From Sipunculus nudus (Eukaryota; Annelida; Sipuncula; Golfingiida; Sipunculidae): a stretch of DNA of 64,000 nt. The notes below the pieces were generated by a model. That model searched no databases. It saw only the letters and a list, made by a program, of their open reading frames with translations, and was not told the DNA's origin. Positions 53,001 to 64,000 of the stretch are shown one piece after another. How positions within the stretch are numbered: position 1 is the stretch's first letter; every line of letters begins with the position of its first letter. Made by a program: the position numbers and the translations under genes. The stretch is from NCBI GenBank assembly GCA_026874595.1, contig CM049318.1, positions 17,348,241 through 17,412,240 on the forward strand. Direction: 5' to 3'.

Positions 53001-56000
53001 TGCTTTGCTTATTCTTTGCTGCATTTATTAAGACATAATCCCTTTGCTTACACTTTGCTTATGTTTTGCTTATTCTTTGCTTACGGCGAAATCATCACTG
53101 GAATGACACATTTTCCTAAAAATACACACTGATAGGACCCACAGGGACGCAGACGGGTTCCCTGGCTACACAGCAGTTCTGATAAGTGAACTTTAATATC
53201 AAAATAAAGGGCAAAATCGTTCAATCAAAATCACAAATTTATAACTGTGGTACTTTCAAAAAGTCATTTATTGATTTCTGGGACCCATTTTACCATTTAA
53301 ACACAATTTACTTATATTGTTATAATATATCTGACATTATTAGACTCCCGCAAGGTCAATTAATACATTATTTCTTCAAAAAATGTTGCAAAAAAAGCAT
53401 TTATTAAGACATAATCCCTTTACTTACACTTTATTTATGTTTTGCTTATTCTTTGCTTACGGTGAAATCATCACTGGAATGACACATTTTCCTAAAAATA
53501 CACGCTGATATGACCCAAAGGGACGTAGAAGGGTTCATTGGCTACACAGCACTACCGCTTTGTGAACATTAATATCAAATTAAAGGGCAAAATCGATCAA
53601 TCAAAATCACAAATGTATAATTCTGCTACTTTCAAAAAGTCATTTATTGATTTCTGGGACCCAGTTTCCTATGTTAACACAATTTACTTACATTGTTATA
53701 ATATATATGACATTATTAGACTCCCGCAAGGTCAATTAATACATTATTTCTTCATAAAATGTTGCAAAAAAGCATTTATTAAGACATAATCCCTTTGCTT
53801 ACACTTTGCTTATGCTTTGCTTATTCTTTGCTTACGGCGAAATCATCACTGGAATGACACATTTTCCTAAAAATGCACGCTGATATGACCCATAGGGGCG
53901 CAGAAGGTTTCCCTGGCTACACAGCAGTTCCGCTTTTTGAACATTAATATCAAAATAAAGGGCAAAATCGTTCAATCAAAATCACAAATGTATAATTCTC
54001 CTACTTAATAAAAGTCATTTATTGATTTCTGGGACCCATTTTACCATTTAAACACAATTTTCTTACATTGCTTTAATATTTCTGACATTATTAGACTCCC
54101 GCAATGTCAATTAATACATTATTTCTTCAGAAAATGGTGCCAAAAAGCATTTATTAAGACATAATCCCTTTGCTTACACTTTGCTTATTCTTTGATTATT
54201 CTTTGCTTACGGCGAAATCATCACTGGAATGACACATTTTCCTAAAAATACACGCTGATATGACCCATAGGGACGCAGAAGGGTGCCCTGGCTACACAGC
54301 AGTTCCGCTTTGTGAACATCAATATCAAAATAAAGGGCAAAATCGTTCAATCAAAATCACAAATGTATAATTCTGCTACTTTCAAAAAGTCATTTATTGA
54401 TTTCTGGGACCCGTTTTCCTATTTTAACACAATTTACTCACATTGTTATAATATATCTGATACTATTAGGCTCACGCATGGTCAATTAATACATTATTTC
54501 TTCAGAAAATGTTGCAAAAAAGCATTTATTAAGACATAATCCCTTTGCTTACACTTTGCTTATTCTTTGATTATACTTTGCTTACGGCGAAATCATCACT
54601 GGAATGACACATTTTCCTAAAAATACACGCTGATATGACCCATAGGGACGCAGAAGGGTGCCCTGGCTACACAGCAGTTCCGCTTTGTGAACATCAATAT
54701 CAAAATAAAGGGCAAAATCGTTCAATCAAAATCACAAATGTATAATTCTGCTACTTTCAAAAAGTCATTTATTGATTTCTTGGACCCGTTTTCCTATTTT
54801 AACACAATTTACTCACATTGTTATAATATATCTGATACTATTAGGCTCACGCATGGTCAATTAATACATTATTTCTTCAGAAAATGTTGCAAAAAAGCAT
54901 TTATTAAGACATAATCCCTTTGCGTAGACTTTGCGTATGCTTTGCTTATTCTTTGCTTACGGCGAAATCATCACTGGAATGACACATTTTGTTAAAAATA
55001 CACGCTGATATGACTCATAGGGGCGCAGACGGGTTCCCTGGCTACACAACAGTTCCGCTTTGTGAACATTAATATCAAAATAAAGGGCAAAATCGTTCAA
55101 TCAAAATCACAAATGTATAATTCTGCTACCTTCAAAAAGTCATTTATTGATTTCTTGGACCCATTTTCCTATTTTGACACAATTTACTTACATTGTTGTA
55201 ATATATCAGACATTATTAGACTCCCGCAAGGTCAATTAATACATTATTTCTTCATAAAATGTTGCAAAAAAAGCATTTATTAAGACATAATCCCTTTGCT
55301 TACACTTTGCTTATGCTTTGCTTATTCTTTGCTGCATTTATTAAGACATAATCCCTTTGCTTACACTTTGCTTATGTTTTGCTTATTCTTTGCTTACGGC
55401 GAAATCATCACTGGAATGACACATTTCCTAAAAATACACACTGATAGGACCCACAGGGACGCAGACGGGTTCCCTGGCTACACAGCAGTTCTGATAAGTG
55501 AACTTTAATATCAAAATAAAGGGCAAAATCGTTCAATCAAAATCACAAATTTATAACTGTGGTACTTTCAAAAAGTCATTTATTGATTTCTGGGACCCAT
55601 TTTACCATTTAAACACAATTTACTTATATTGTTATAATATATCTGACATTATTAGACTCCCGCAAGGTCAATTAATACATTATTTCTTCAAAAAATGTTG
55701 CAAAAAAAGCATTTATTAAGACATAATCCCTTTACTTACACTTTATTTATGTTTTGCTTATTCTTTGCTTACGGTGAAATCATCACTGGAATGACACATT
55801 TTCCTAAAAATACACGCTGATATGACCCATAGGGACGTAGAAGGGTTCATTGGCTACACAGCACTACCGCTTTGTGAACATTAATATCAAATTAAAGGGC
55901 AAAATCGATCAATCAAAATCACAAATGTATAATTCTGCTACTTTCAAAAAGTCATTTATTGATTTCTGGGACCCAGTTTCCTATGTTAACACAATTTACT

Positions 56001-58161
56001 TACATTGTTATAATATATATGACATTATTAGACTCCCGCAAGGTCAATTAATACATTATTTCTTCATAAAATGTTGCAAAAAAGCATTTATTAAGACATA
56101 ATCCCTTTGCTTACACTTTGCTTAAGCTTTGCTTATTCTTTGCTTACGGCGAAATCATCACTGGAATGACACATTTTCCTAAAAATGCACGCTGATATGA
56201 CCCATAGGGGCGCAGAAGGTTTCCCTGGCTACACAGCAGTTCCGCTTTTTGAACATTAATATCAAAATAAAGGGCAAAATCGTTCAATCAAAATCACAAA
56301 TGTATAATTCTCCTACTTAATAAAAGTCATTTATTGATTTCTGGGACCCATTTTACCATTTAAACACAATTTTCTTACATTGCTTTAATATTTCTGACAT
56401 TATTAGACTCCCGCAATGTCAATTAATACATTATTTCTTCAGAAAATGGTGCCAAAAAGCATTTATTAAGACATAATCCCTTTGCTTACACTTTGCTTAT
56501 TCTTTGATTATTCTTTGCTTACGGCGAAATCATCACTGGAATGACACATTTTCCTAAAAATACACGCTGATATGACCCATAGGGACGCAGAAGGGTGCCC
56601 TGGCTACACAGCAGTTCCGCTTTGTGAACATCAATATCAAAATAAAGGGCAAAATCGTTCAATCAAAATCACAAATGTATAATTCTGCTACTTTCAAAAA
56701 GTCATTTATTGATTTCTGGGACCCGTTTTCCTATTTTAACACAATTTACTCACATTGTTATAATATATCAGATACTATTAGGCTCACGCATGGTCAATTA
56801 ATACATTATTTCTTCAGAAAATGTTGCAAAAAAGCATTTATTAAGACATAATCCCTTTGCGTAGACTTTGCGTATGCTTTGCTTATTCTTTGCTTACGGC
56901 GAAATCATCACTGGAATGACACATTTTGTTAAAAATACACGCTGATATGACTCATAGGGGCGCAGACGGGTTCCCTGGCTACACAACAGTTCCGCTTTGT
57001 GAACATTAATATCAAAATAAAGGGCAAAATCGTTCAATCAAAATCACAAATGTATAATTCTGCTACCTTCAAAAAGTCATTTATTGATTTCTTGGACCCA
57101 TTTTCCTATTTTGACACAATTTACTTACATTGTTGTAATATATCAGACATTATTAGACTCCCGCAAGGTCAATTAATACATTATTTCTTCATAAAATGTT
57201 GCAAAAAAAGCATTTATTAAGACATAATCCCTTTGCTTACACTTTGCTTATGCTTTGCTTATTCTTTGCTGCATTTATTAAGACATAATCCCTTTGCTTA
57301 CACTTTGCTTATGTTTTGCTTATTCTTTGCTTACGGCGAAATCATCACTGGAATGACACATTTTCCTAAAAATACACAGTGATAGGACCCACAGGGACGC
57401 AGACGGGTTCCCTGGCTACACAGCAGTTCTGATAAGTGAACTTTAATATCAAAATAAAGGGCAAAATCGTTCAATCTAAATCACAAATTTATAACTGTGG
57501 TACTTTCAAAAAGTCATTTATTGATTTCTGGGACCCATTTTACCATTTAAACACAATTTACTTATATTGTTATAATATATCTGACATTATTAGACTCCCG
57601 CAAGGTCAATTAATACATTATTTCTTCAAAAAATGTTGCAAAAAAAGCATTTATTAAGACATAATCCCTTTACTTACACTTTATTTATGTTTTGCTTATT
57701 CTTTGCTTACGGTGAAATCATCACTGGAATGACACATTTTCCTAAAAATACACGCTGATATGACCCATAGGGACGTAGAAGGGTTCATTGGCTACACAGC
57801 ACTACCGCTTTGTGAACATTAATATCAAATTAAAGGGCAAAATCGATCAATCAAAATCACAAATGTATAATTCTGCTACTTTCAAAAAGTCATTTATTGA
57901 TTTCTGGGACCCAGTTTCCTATGTTAACACAATTTACTTACATTGTTATAATATATATGACATTATTAGACTCCCGCAAGTTCAATTAATACATTATTTC
58001 TTCATAAAATGCTGCAAAAAAGCATTTATTAAGACATAATCCCTTTGCTTACACTTTGCTTATGCTTTGCTTATTCTTTGCTTACGGCGAAATCATCACT
58101 GGAATGACACATTTTCCAAAAAATACACGCTGATATGACCCATAGGGACGCAGTAGGGTGC
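50037..58161 (+). repeat. Domain II block b1, 8125 bp (21 units)
   Basis: Units start at 50037 A, 50412 B, 50787 C, 51162, 51538, 51913, 52288, 52724 D, 53161 F, 53537 V, 53912 T, 54287 S1, 54662 S2, 55037 D, 55473 F, 55849 V, 56224 T, 56599 S2, 56974 D, 57411 F and 57787 V-prime. It is the copy of block a1 at an offset of 16874 bp. Noticed private changes include A at 53518 and T at 54781. V at 55849 has the GCTTAAGCTTTGC variant found at 30850 and not in a1. Confidence 0.92.
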
Positions 58162-58536
58162 CCTGGCTACACAGCAGTTCCGCTTTGTGAACATCAATAT
58201 CAAAATAAAGGGCAAAATCGTTCAATCAAAATCACAAATGTATAATTTTGCTACTTTCAAAAAGTCATTTATTGATTTCTGGGACCCGTTTTCCTATTTT
58301 AACACAATTTACTTACATTGTTATAATATATCTGATATTGTTAGGCTCCCGCAAGGTCAATTAATACATTATTTCTTCATAAAATGTTGCAAAAAAGCAT
58401 TTATTAAGACATAATCCCTTTGCTTACACTTTGCTTATGCTTTGCTTATTCTTTGCTTACGGCGAAATCATCACTGAAGTGACACATTTTCCTAAAAATA
58501 CACGCTGATATGACCCATAGGGACGCAGAAGGGATC

Positions 58537-61159
58537 CCTGGCTACACAGCACTTCCGCTTTGTGAACATTAATATCAAAATATAGGGCAAAATCGTTCAT
58601 TCAAAATCACAAATGTATAATTCTGCTACTTTCAAAAAGTCATTTATTGATTTCTTGGACCCATTTTCCTATTTTAACACAATTTACTTACATTGTTATA
58701 ATATATCTAATATTATTAGGCTCACGCATGGTCAATTAATACATTATTTCTTCAGAAAATGTGGCAAAAAAGCATTTATTAAGACATAATCCCTTTGCTT
58801 ACATTTTATTTATGTTTTGCTTATTCTTTGCTTACGGCGAAATCATCACTGGAATGACACATTTTCCTAAAAATCCACGCTGATATGACCCATAGGGACG
58901 CCGAAGGGTTCCCTGGCTACACAGCAGTTCCGCTTTGTGAACATTAATATCAAAATAAAGGGCAAAATCGTTCAATCAAAATCACAAATGTATAATTCTC
59001 CTACTTAATAAAAGTCATTTATTGATTTCTGGGACCCATTTTCCAATTTAAACACAATTTTCTTACATTGCTTTAATATTTCTGATATTATTAGATTCCC
59101 GCAATGTCAATTAATACATTATTTCTTCAGAAAATGGTGCCAAAAAGCATTTATTAAGACATAATCCCTTTGCTTACACTTTATTTATGTTTTGCTTATT
59201 CTTTGCTTACGGCGAAATCATTACTGGAATGACACATTTTCCTTAAAATACACACTGATATGACCCATAGGGACGCAGACGGGTTCCCTGGCTACACAGC
59301 AGTTCTGATTAGTGAACTTTAATATCAAAATAAAGGGCAAAATCCTTCAATCAAAATCACAAATGTATCACTGTGGTACTTTCAAAAAGTCATTTATTGA
59401 TTTCTGGGACCCATTTTTCCATTTAAACACAATTTACTTATATTGTTAAAATATATCTGATATTATTAGACTCCCGCAAGGTCAATTAATACATTATTTC
59501 TTCATAAAATGTTGCAAAAAAGCATTTATTAAGACAATCCATTTACTTACACTTTATTTATGTTTTGCTTATTCTTTGCTTACGGTGAAATCATCACTGG
59601 AATGACACATTTTCCTAAAAATACACGCTGATATGACCCATAGGGACGCAGAAGGGTTCCCTGGCTACACTGCACTTCCGCTTTGTGAACATTAATATCA
59701 AAATATAGGGCAAAATCGTTCAATCAAAATCACAAATGTATAATTCTGCTACTTTCAAAAAGTCATTTATTGATTTCTTGGACCCATTTTCCTATTTTAA
59801 CACAATTTACTTACATTGTTATAATATATCTGACATTATTGGACTCCCGCAAGGTCAATTAATACATTATTTCTTTATAAAATGTTCCAAAAAAGCATTT
59901 ATTAAGACTTAATCCCTTTGCTTACACTATACTTATGCTTTGCTTATTCTTTGCTTACGGCGAAATCATCACTGGAATGACACATTTTCCTAAAAATACA
60001 CGCGGATATGACCCATAGGGACGCAGAAGGGTGCCCTGGCTACACAGCAGTTCCGCTTTGTGAACATCAATATCAAAATAAGGGGCAAAATCGTTCAATC
60101 AAAATCACAAATGTATAATTCTGCTTCTTTCAAAAAGTCATTTATTGATTTCTAGGACCCGTTTTCCTATGTTAAGACAATTTACTTACATTGTTATAAT
60201 ATATCTGATATTATTAGGCTCCCGCAAGGTCAATTTATACATTATTTCTTCATAAAATGTTGCAAAACAGCATTTATTAAGACATAATCCCTTTGCTTAC
60301 ATTTTGCTTATGCTTTGCTTATTCTTTGCTTACGGCGAAATCATCACTGGAATGACACATTTTCCTAAAAATCCACGCTGATATGACCCATAGGGACGCC
60401 GAAGGGTTCCCTGGCTACACAGCAGTTCCGCTTTGTGAACATTAATATCAAAATAAAGGGCAAAATCGTTCAATCAAAATCACAAATGTATAATTCTCCT
60501 ACTTAATAAAAGTCATTTATTGATTTCTGGGACCCATTTTACCATTTAAACACAATTTTCTTACATTGCTTTAATATTTCTGATATTATTAGATTCCCGC
60601 AATGTCAATTAATACATTATTTCTTCAGAAAATGGTGCCAAAAAGCATTTATTAAGACATAATCCCTTTGCTTACACTTTATTTATGTATTTCTTATTCT
60701 TTGCTTACGGCGAAATCATCACTGGAATGACACATTTTCCTAAAAATACACGCTGATATGACCCATAGGGACGCAGAAGGGTTCATTGGCTACACAGCAC
60801 TTCCGCTTTGTGAACATTAATATCAAATTAAAGGGCAAAATCGTTCAATCAAAATCACAAATGTATAATTCTCCTACTTAATAAAAGTCATTTATTGATT
60901 TCTGGGACCCATTTTACCATTTAAACACAATTTTCTTACATTGCTTTAATATTTCTGACATTATTAGACTCCCGCAATGTCAATTAATACATTATTTCTT
61001 CAGAAAATGGTGCCAAAAAGCATTTATTAAGACATAATCCCTTTGCTTACACTTTGCTTATGCTTTGCTTATTCTTTGCTTACGGCGAAATCATCACTGA
61101 AATGACACATTTTCCTAAAAATACACGCTGATATGACCCATAGGGACGCAGAAGGGATC
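58537..61159 (+). repeat. 2623-bp seven-unit HOR, first copy in block b2
   Basis: It is the counterpart of 41663-44285, sharing CCTTAAAATAC at the end of X and CTACACTGCAC at the start of Z. Private changes seen by eye include TGTATCACTGTGG in Y near 59368 (others TGTATAACTGTGG). It is followed immediately by a second full copy. Confidence 0.92.
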
Positions 61160-63782
61160 CCTGGCTACACAGCACTTCCGCTTTGTGAACATTAATATCA
61201 AAATATAGGGCAAAATCGTTCATTCAAAATCACAAATGTATAATTCTGCTACTTTCAAAAAGTCATTTATTGATTTCTTGGACCCATTTTCCTATTTTAA
61301 CACAATTTACTTACATTGTTATAATATATCTAATATTATTAGGCTCACGCATGGTCAATTAATACATTATTTCTTCAGAAAATGTGGCAAAAAAGCATTT
61401 ATTAAGACATAATCCCTTTGCTTACATTTTATTTATGTTTTGCTTATTCTTTGCTTACGGCGAAATCATCACTGGAATGACACATTTTCCTAAAAATCCA
61501 CGCTGATATGACCCATAGGGACGCCGAAGGGTTCCCTGGCTACACAGCAGTTCCGCTTTGTGAACATTAATATCAAAATAAAGGGCAAAATCGTTCAATC
61601 AAAATCACAAATGTATAATTCTCCTACTTAATAAAAGTCATTTATTGATTTCTGGGACCCATTTTCCAATTTAAACACAATTTTCTTACATTGCTTTAAT
61701 ATTTCTGATATTATTAGATTCCCGCAATGTCAATTAATACATTATTTCTTCAGAAAATGGTGCCAAAAAGCATTTATTAAGACATAATCCCTTTGCTTAC
61801 ACTTTATTTATGTTTTGCTTATTCTTTGCTTACGGCGAAATCATTACTGGAATGACACATTTTCCTAAAAATACACACTGATATGACCCATAGGGACGCA
61901 GACGGGTTCCCTGGCTACACAGCAGTTCTGATTAGTGAACTTTAATATCAAAATAAAGGGCAAAATCCTTCAATCAAAATCACAAATGTATAACTGTGGT
62001 ACTTTCAAAAAGTCATTTATTGATTTCTGGGACCCATTTTTCCATTTAAACACAATTTACTTATATTGTTAAAATATATCTGATATTATTAGACTCCCGC
62101 AAGGTCAATTAATACATTATTTCTTCATAAAATGTTGCAAAAAAGCATTTATTAAGACAATCCATTTACTTACACTTTATTTATGTTTTGCTTATTCTTT
62201 GCTTACGGTGAAATCATCACTGGAATGACACATTTTCCTAAAAATACACGCTGATATGACCCATAGGGACGCAGAAGGGTTCCCTGGCTACACAGCACTT
62301 CCGCTTTGTGAACATTAATATCAAAATATAGGGCAAAATCGTTCAATCAAAATCACAAATGTATAATTCTGCTACTTTCAAAAAGTCATTTATTGATTTC
62401 TTGGACCCATTTTCCTATTTTAACACAATTTACTTACATTGTTATAATATATCTGACATTATTGGACTCCCGCAAGGTCAATTAATACATTATTTCTTTA
62501 TAAAATGTTCCAAAAAAGCATTTATTAAGACTTAATCCCTTTGCTTACACTCTACTTATGCTTTGCTTATTCTTTGCTTACGGCGAAATCATCACTGGAA
62601 TGACACATTTTCCTAAAAATACACGCGGATATGACCCATAGGGACGCAGAAGGGTGCCCTGGCTACACAGCAGTTCCGCTTTGTGAACATCAATATCAAA
62701 ATAAGGGGCAAAATCGTTCAATCAAAATCACAAATGTATAATTCTGCTTCTTTCAAAAAGTCATTTATTGATTTCTAGGACCCGTTTTCCTATGTTAAGA
62801 CAATTTACTTACATTGTTATAATATATCTGATATTATTAGGCTCCCGCAAGGTCAATTTATACATTATTTCTTCATAAAATGTTGCAAAACAGCATTTAT
62901 TAAGACATAATCCCTTTGCTTACATTTTGCTTATGCTTTGCTTATTCTTTGCTTACGGCGAAATCATCACTGGAATGACACATTTTCCTAAAAATCCACG
63001 CTGATATGACCCATAGGGACGCCGAAGGGTTCCCTGGCTACACAGCAGTTCCGCTTTGTGAACATTAATATCAAAATAAAGGGCAAAATCGTTCAATCAA
63101 AATCACAAATGTATAATTCTCCTACTTAATAAAAGTCATTTATTGATTTCTGGGACCCATTTTACCATTTAAACACAATTTTCTTACATTGCTTTAATAT
63201 TTCTGATATTATTAGATTCCCGCAATGTCAATTAATACATTATTTCTTCAGAAAATGGTGCCAAAAAGCATTTATTAAGACATAATCCCTTTGCTTACAC
63301 TTTATTTATGTATTTCTTATTCTTTGCTTACGGCGAAATCATCACTGGAATGACACATTTTCCTAAAAATACACGCTGATATGACCCATAGGGACGCAGA
63401 AGGGTTCATTGGCTACACAGCACTTCCGCTTTGTGAACATTAATATCAAATTAAAGGGCAAAATCGTTCAATCAAAATCACAAATGTATCATTCTCCTAC
63501 TTAATAAAAGTCATTTTTTGATTTCTGGGACCCATTTTACCATTTAAACACAATTTTCTTACATTGCTTTAATATTTCTGACATTATTAGACTCCCGCAA
63601 TGTCAATTAATACATTATTTCTTCAGAAAATGGTGCCAAAAAGCATTTATTAAGACATAATCCCTTTGCTTACACTTTGCTTATTCTTTGATTATTCTTT
63701 GCTTACGGCGAAATCATCACTGGAATGACACATTTTCCTAAAAATACACGCTGATATGACCCATAGGGACCCAGAAGGGTGC
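61160..63782 (+). repeat. 2623-bp seven-unit HOR, second copy in block b2
   Basis: All seven units are present, unlike the truncated second copy in block a2. It differs from the first copy by CCTAAAAATAC in X, CTACACAGCAC in Z and ACTCTACTTATG in place of ACTATACTTATG. The last unit (63408) begins as t but has a T-class tail (TTATTCTTTGATTATTC), private changes TGTATCATTCTCC and TCATTTTTTGATTTC, and is followed by an S-class unit. Confidence 0.9.
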
Positions 63783-64000
63783 CCTGGCTACACAGCAGTT
63801 CCGCTTTGTGAACATCAATATCAAAATAAAGGGCAAAATCGTTCAATCAAAATCACAAATGTATAATTCTGCTACTTTCAAAAAGTCATTTATTGATTTC
63901 TGGGACCCGTTTTCCTATTTTAACACAATTTACTCACATTGTTATAATATATCTGATACTATTAGGCTCACGCATGGTCAATTAATACATTATTTCTTCA
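63783..64000 (+). repeat. Partial S-class unit at the window edge
   Basis: The 218 bases carry the S1/S2 marks GACCCGTTTTCCTATTTTAAC, ACTCACATTG and AGGCTCACGCATGG. S1 and S2 differ only in the tail, which is outside the window. The T-like tail before it suggests that a T-S1-S2 series follows. Confidence 0.85.

Larger units (their letters stand above)
1..64000 (+). repeat. Satellite DNA array, about 375-bp unit, 166 full copies plus one partial
   Basis: The whole window is a head-to-tail tandem array in one orientation. Nearly every unit begins at a variant of CCTGGCTACACAGCA and ends in a block like GGGACGCAGAAGGGT. The commonest unit length is 375 bp. Others are 373-377 bp, one is 384 bp, and 25 are about 426-437 bp because of an internal duplication. 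No inverted unit, mobile element insertion or unique spacer was seen. Arrays of this kind are known from eukaryotic centromeres, pericentromeres and subtelomeres. The family itself is not one I recognise. The sequence does not show which chromosomal location this is. Confidence 0.97.
26601..64000 (+). repeat. Array domain II: units 70-167, 16874-bp HOR built of 8125- and 8749-bp blocks
   Basis: The recurrent class order is V-T-S1-S2-D-F, followed by V-prime, A, B and a variable block. A-class units recur at 33163, 41288, 50037 and 58162, so the blocks are 8125, 8749 and 8125 bp, and the sum of two is 16874 bp. Identical diagnostic bases recur at the 16874-bp offset, for example the A in CACTTCAGCT at 33557 and 50431, which is C in the intervening block at 41682. 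V marks: starts ATTGGCTACACAGCACTACC and carries GGGACCCAGTTTCC. D marks: long unit with TTGTTGTAATATATCAGAC. F marks: TTCTGATAAGTGAAC and TTCAAAAAATG. Confidence 0.9.
58162..64000 (+). repeat. Domain II block b2, incomplete at the window end
   Basis: Units start at 58162 A, 58537 B, 58912 X, 59287 Y, 59660 Z, 60035 W, 60410 U, 60785 t, 61160 B, 61535 X, 61910 Y, 62283 Z, 62658 W, 63033 U, 63408 t and 63783 (partial). It repeats block a2 at an offset of 16874 bp up to about 62.1 kb. There, instead of switching to the F-like end and V, it continues through a full second copy of the 2623-bp HOR. No unit after 58414 has a long open frame. Confidence 0.9.

Noticed and set aside
401-58414. About 100 open frames of 73-83 codons as genes
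   Set aside because: They are the same unit frame repeated. They lack ATG starts, are closed by fixed stops in entire well-conserved classes, and vary at the 3' end by a homopolymer length change. No recognisable domain or gene signals were seen.
1-64000. CRISPR array, because of regular direct repeats
   Set aside because: Neighbouring units are similar along their whole length, with no variable spacers between short fixed repeats, no leader and no cas genes. The unit size is also far too large.
1-64000. One long gene for a repetitive protein
   Set aside because: Stops occur at the end of each unit frame and inside many units, and unit length is often not a multiple of three (374, 376, 437), so no frame runs through successive units.
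1-64000. CENP-B box
   Set aside because: I looked for TTCG followed at the proper distance by A and CGGG on both strands of the unit. The only nearby TTCG context, the complement of GCGAAATC, does not continue to the required bases.
1-64000. Polyadenylation signal AATAAA in AAAATAAAGGGC and CTTAATAAAAG
   Set aside because: Such hexamers are expected by chance in AT-rich sequence, and there is no gene structure upstream for them to serve.
1-64000. Telomere repeats, rRNA spacer or tRNA genes
   Set aside because: No TTAGGG/TTTAGGG/TTAGG runs, no conserved rRNA segments and no tRNA-like folds were seen in any unit class.
1-64000. Assembly artefact as the sole explanation of the long repeats
   Set aside because: Copies differ by private single bases and by ordered structural changes (H against V-T, full against truncated 2623-bp block), which simple duplication of contigs would not create. 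It cannot be excluded fully without reads, so it is kept as a check in the findings.

Overview
This window is one uninterrupted satellite DNA array. From base 1 to base 64000 the same AT-rich unit of about 375 bp repeats head to tail in a single orientation. With the unit set to start at the landmark CCTGGCTACACAGCA, I count 166 complete units and one partial unit (63783-64000). I found no protein-coding gene, tRNA, rRNA, transposon insertion, telomere repeat or unique single-copy sequence. Long tandem arrays of this unit size with nested higher-order repeats (HORs) are typical of eukaryotic centromeric, pericentromeric or subtelomeric heterochromatin. I do not recognise the family and cannot name the organism.

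Domain I (1-26600) holds about three versions of one HOR, starting at 1, 11937 and 21175. They share an ordered series of unit types, here M1 to M13, with only a handful of base differences over about 4.8 kb. Each copy then departs into a different tail. Copy 1 continues with more diverged units (6248-11499), some of which resemble unit classes that dominate domain II.

Domain II (26601-64000) is built from another set of classes, named here V, T, S1, S2, D, F, A, B, C, X, Y, Z, W, U, t, plus a chimera H. The main long period is 16874 bp, made of blocks of 8125 and 8749 bp: 33163-41287, 41288-50036, 50037-58161, then 58162 to the window end. Inside these lie shorter HORs: a five-unit 1937/1938 bp repeat, a six-unit 2312 bp repeat and a seven-unit 2623 bp repeat. 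Base 1 falling exactly on the chosen unit start is a coincidence of the window.

Within each unit there is a 44-bp block of four 11-bp subrepeats. In 25 units a 61-bp segment ending in this block is duplicated, giving units of about 426-437 bp. Several units are clear chimeras of two classes, so the array appears to have evolved by repeated unequal exchange and conversion. About 60 percent of units (100 of 166) contain an open frame of 73-83 codons on the + strand. It starts only at GTG or TTG and is closed by fixed stops in whole classes that are just as well conserved, so I treat it as non-coding. The most interesting content is the nested, datable duplication history, not a gene system.
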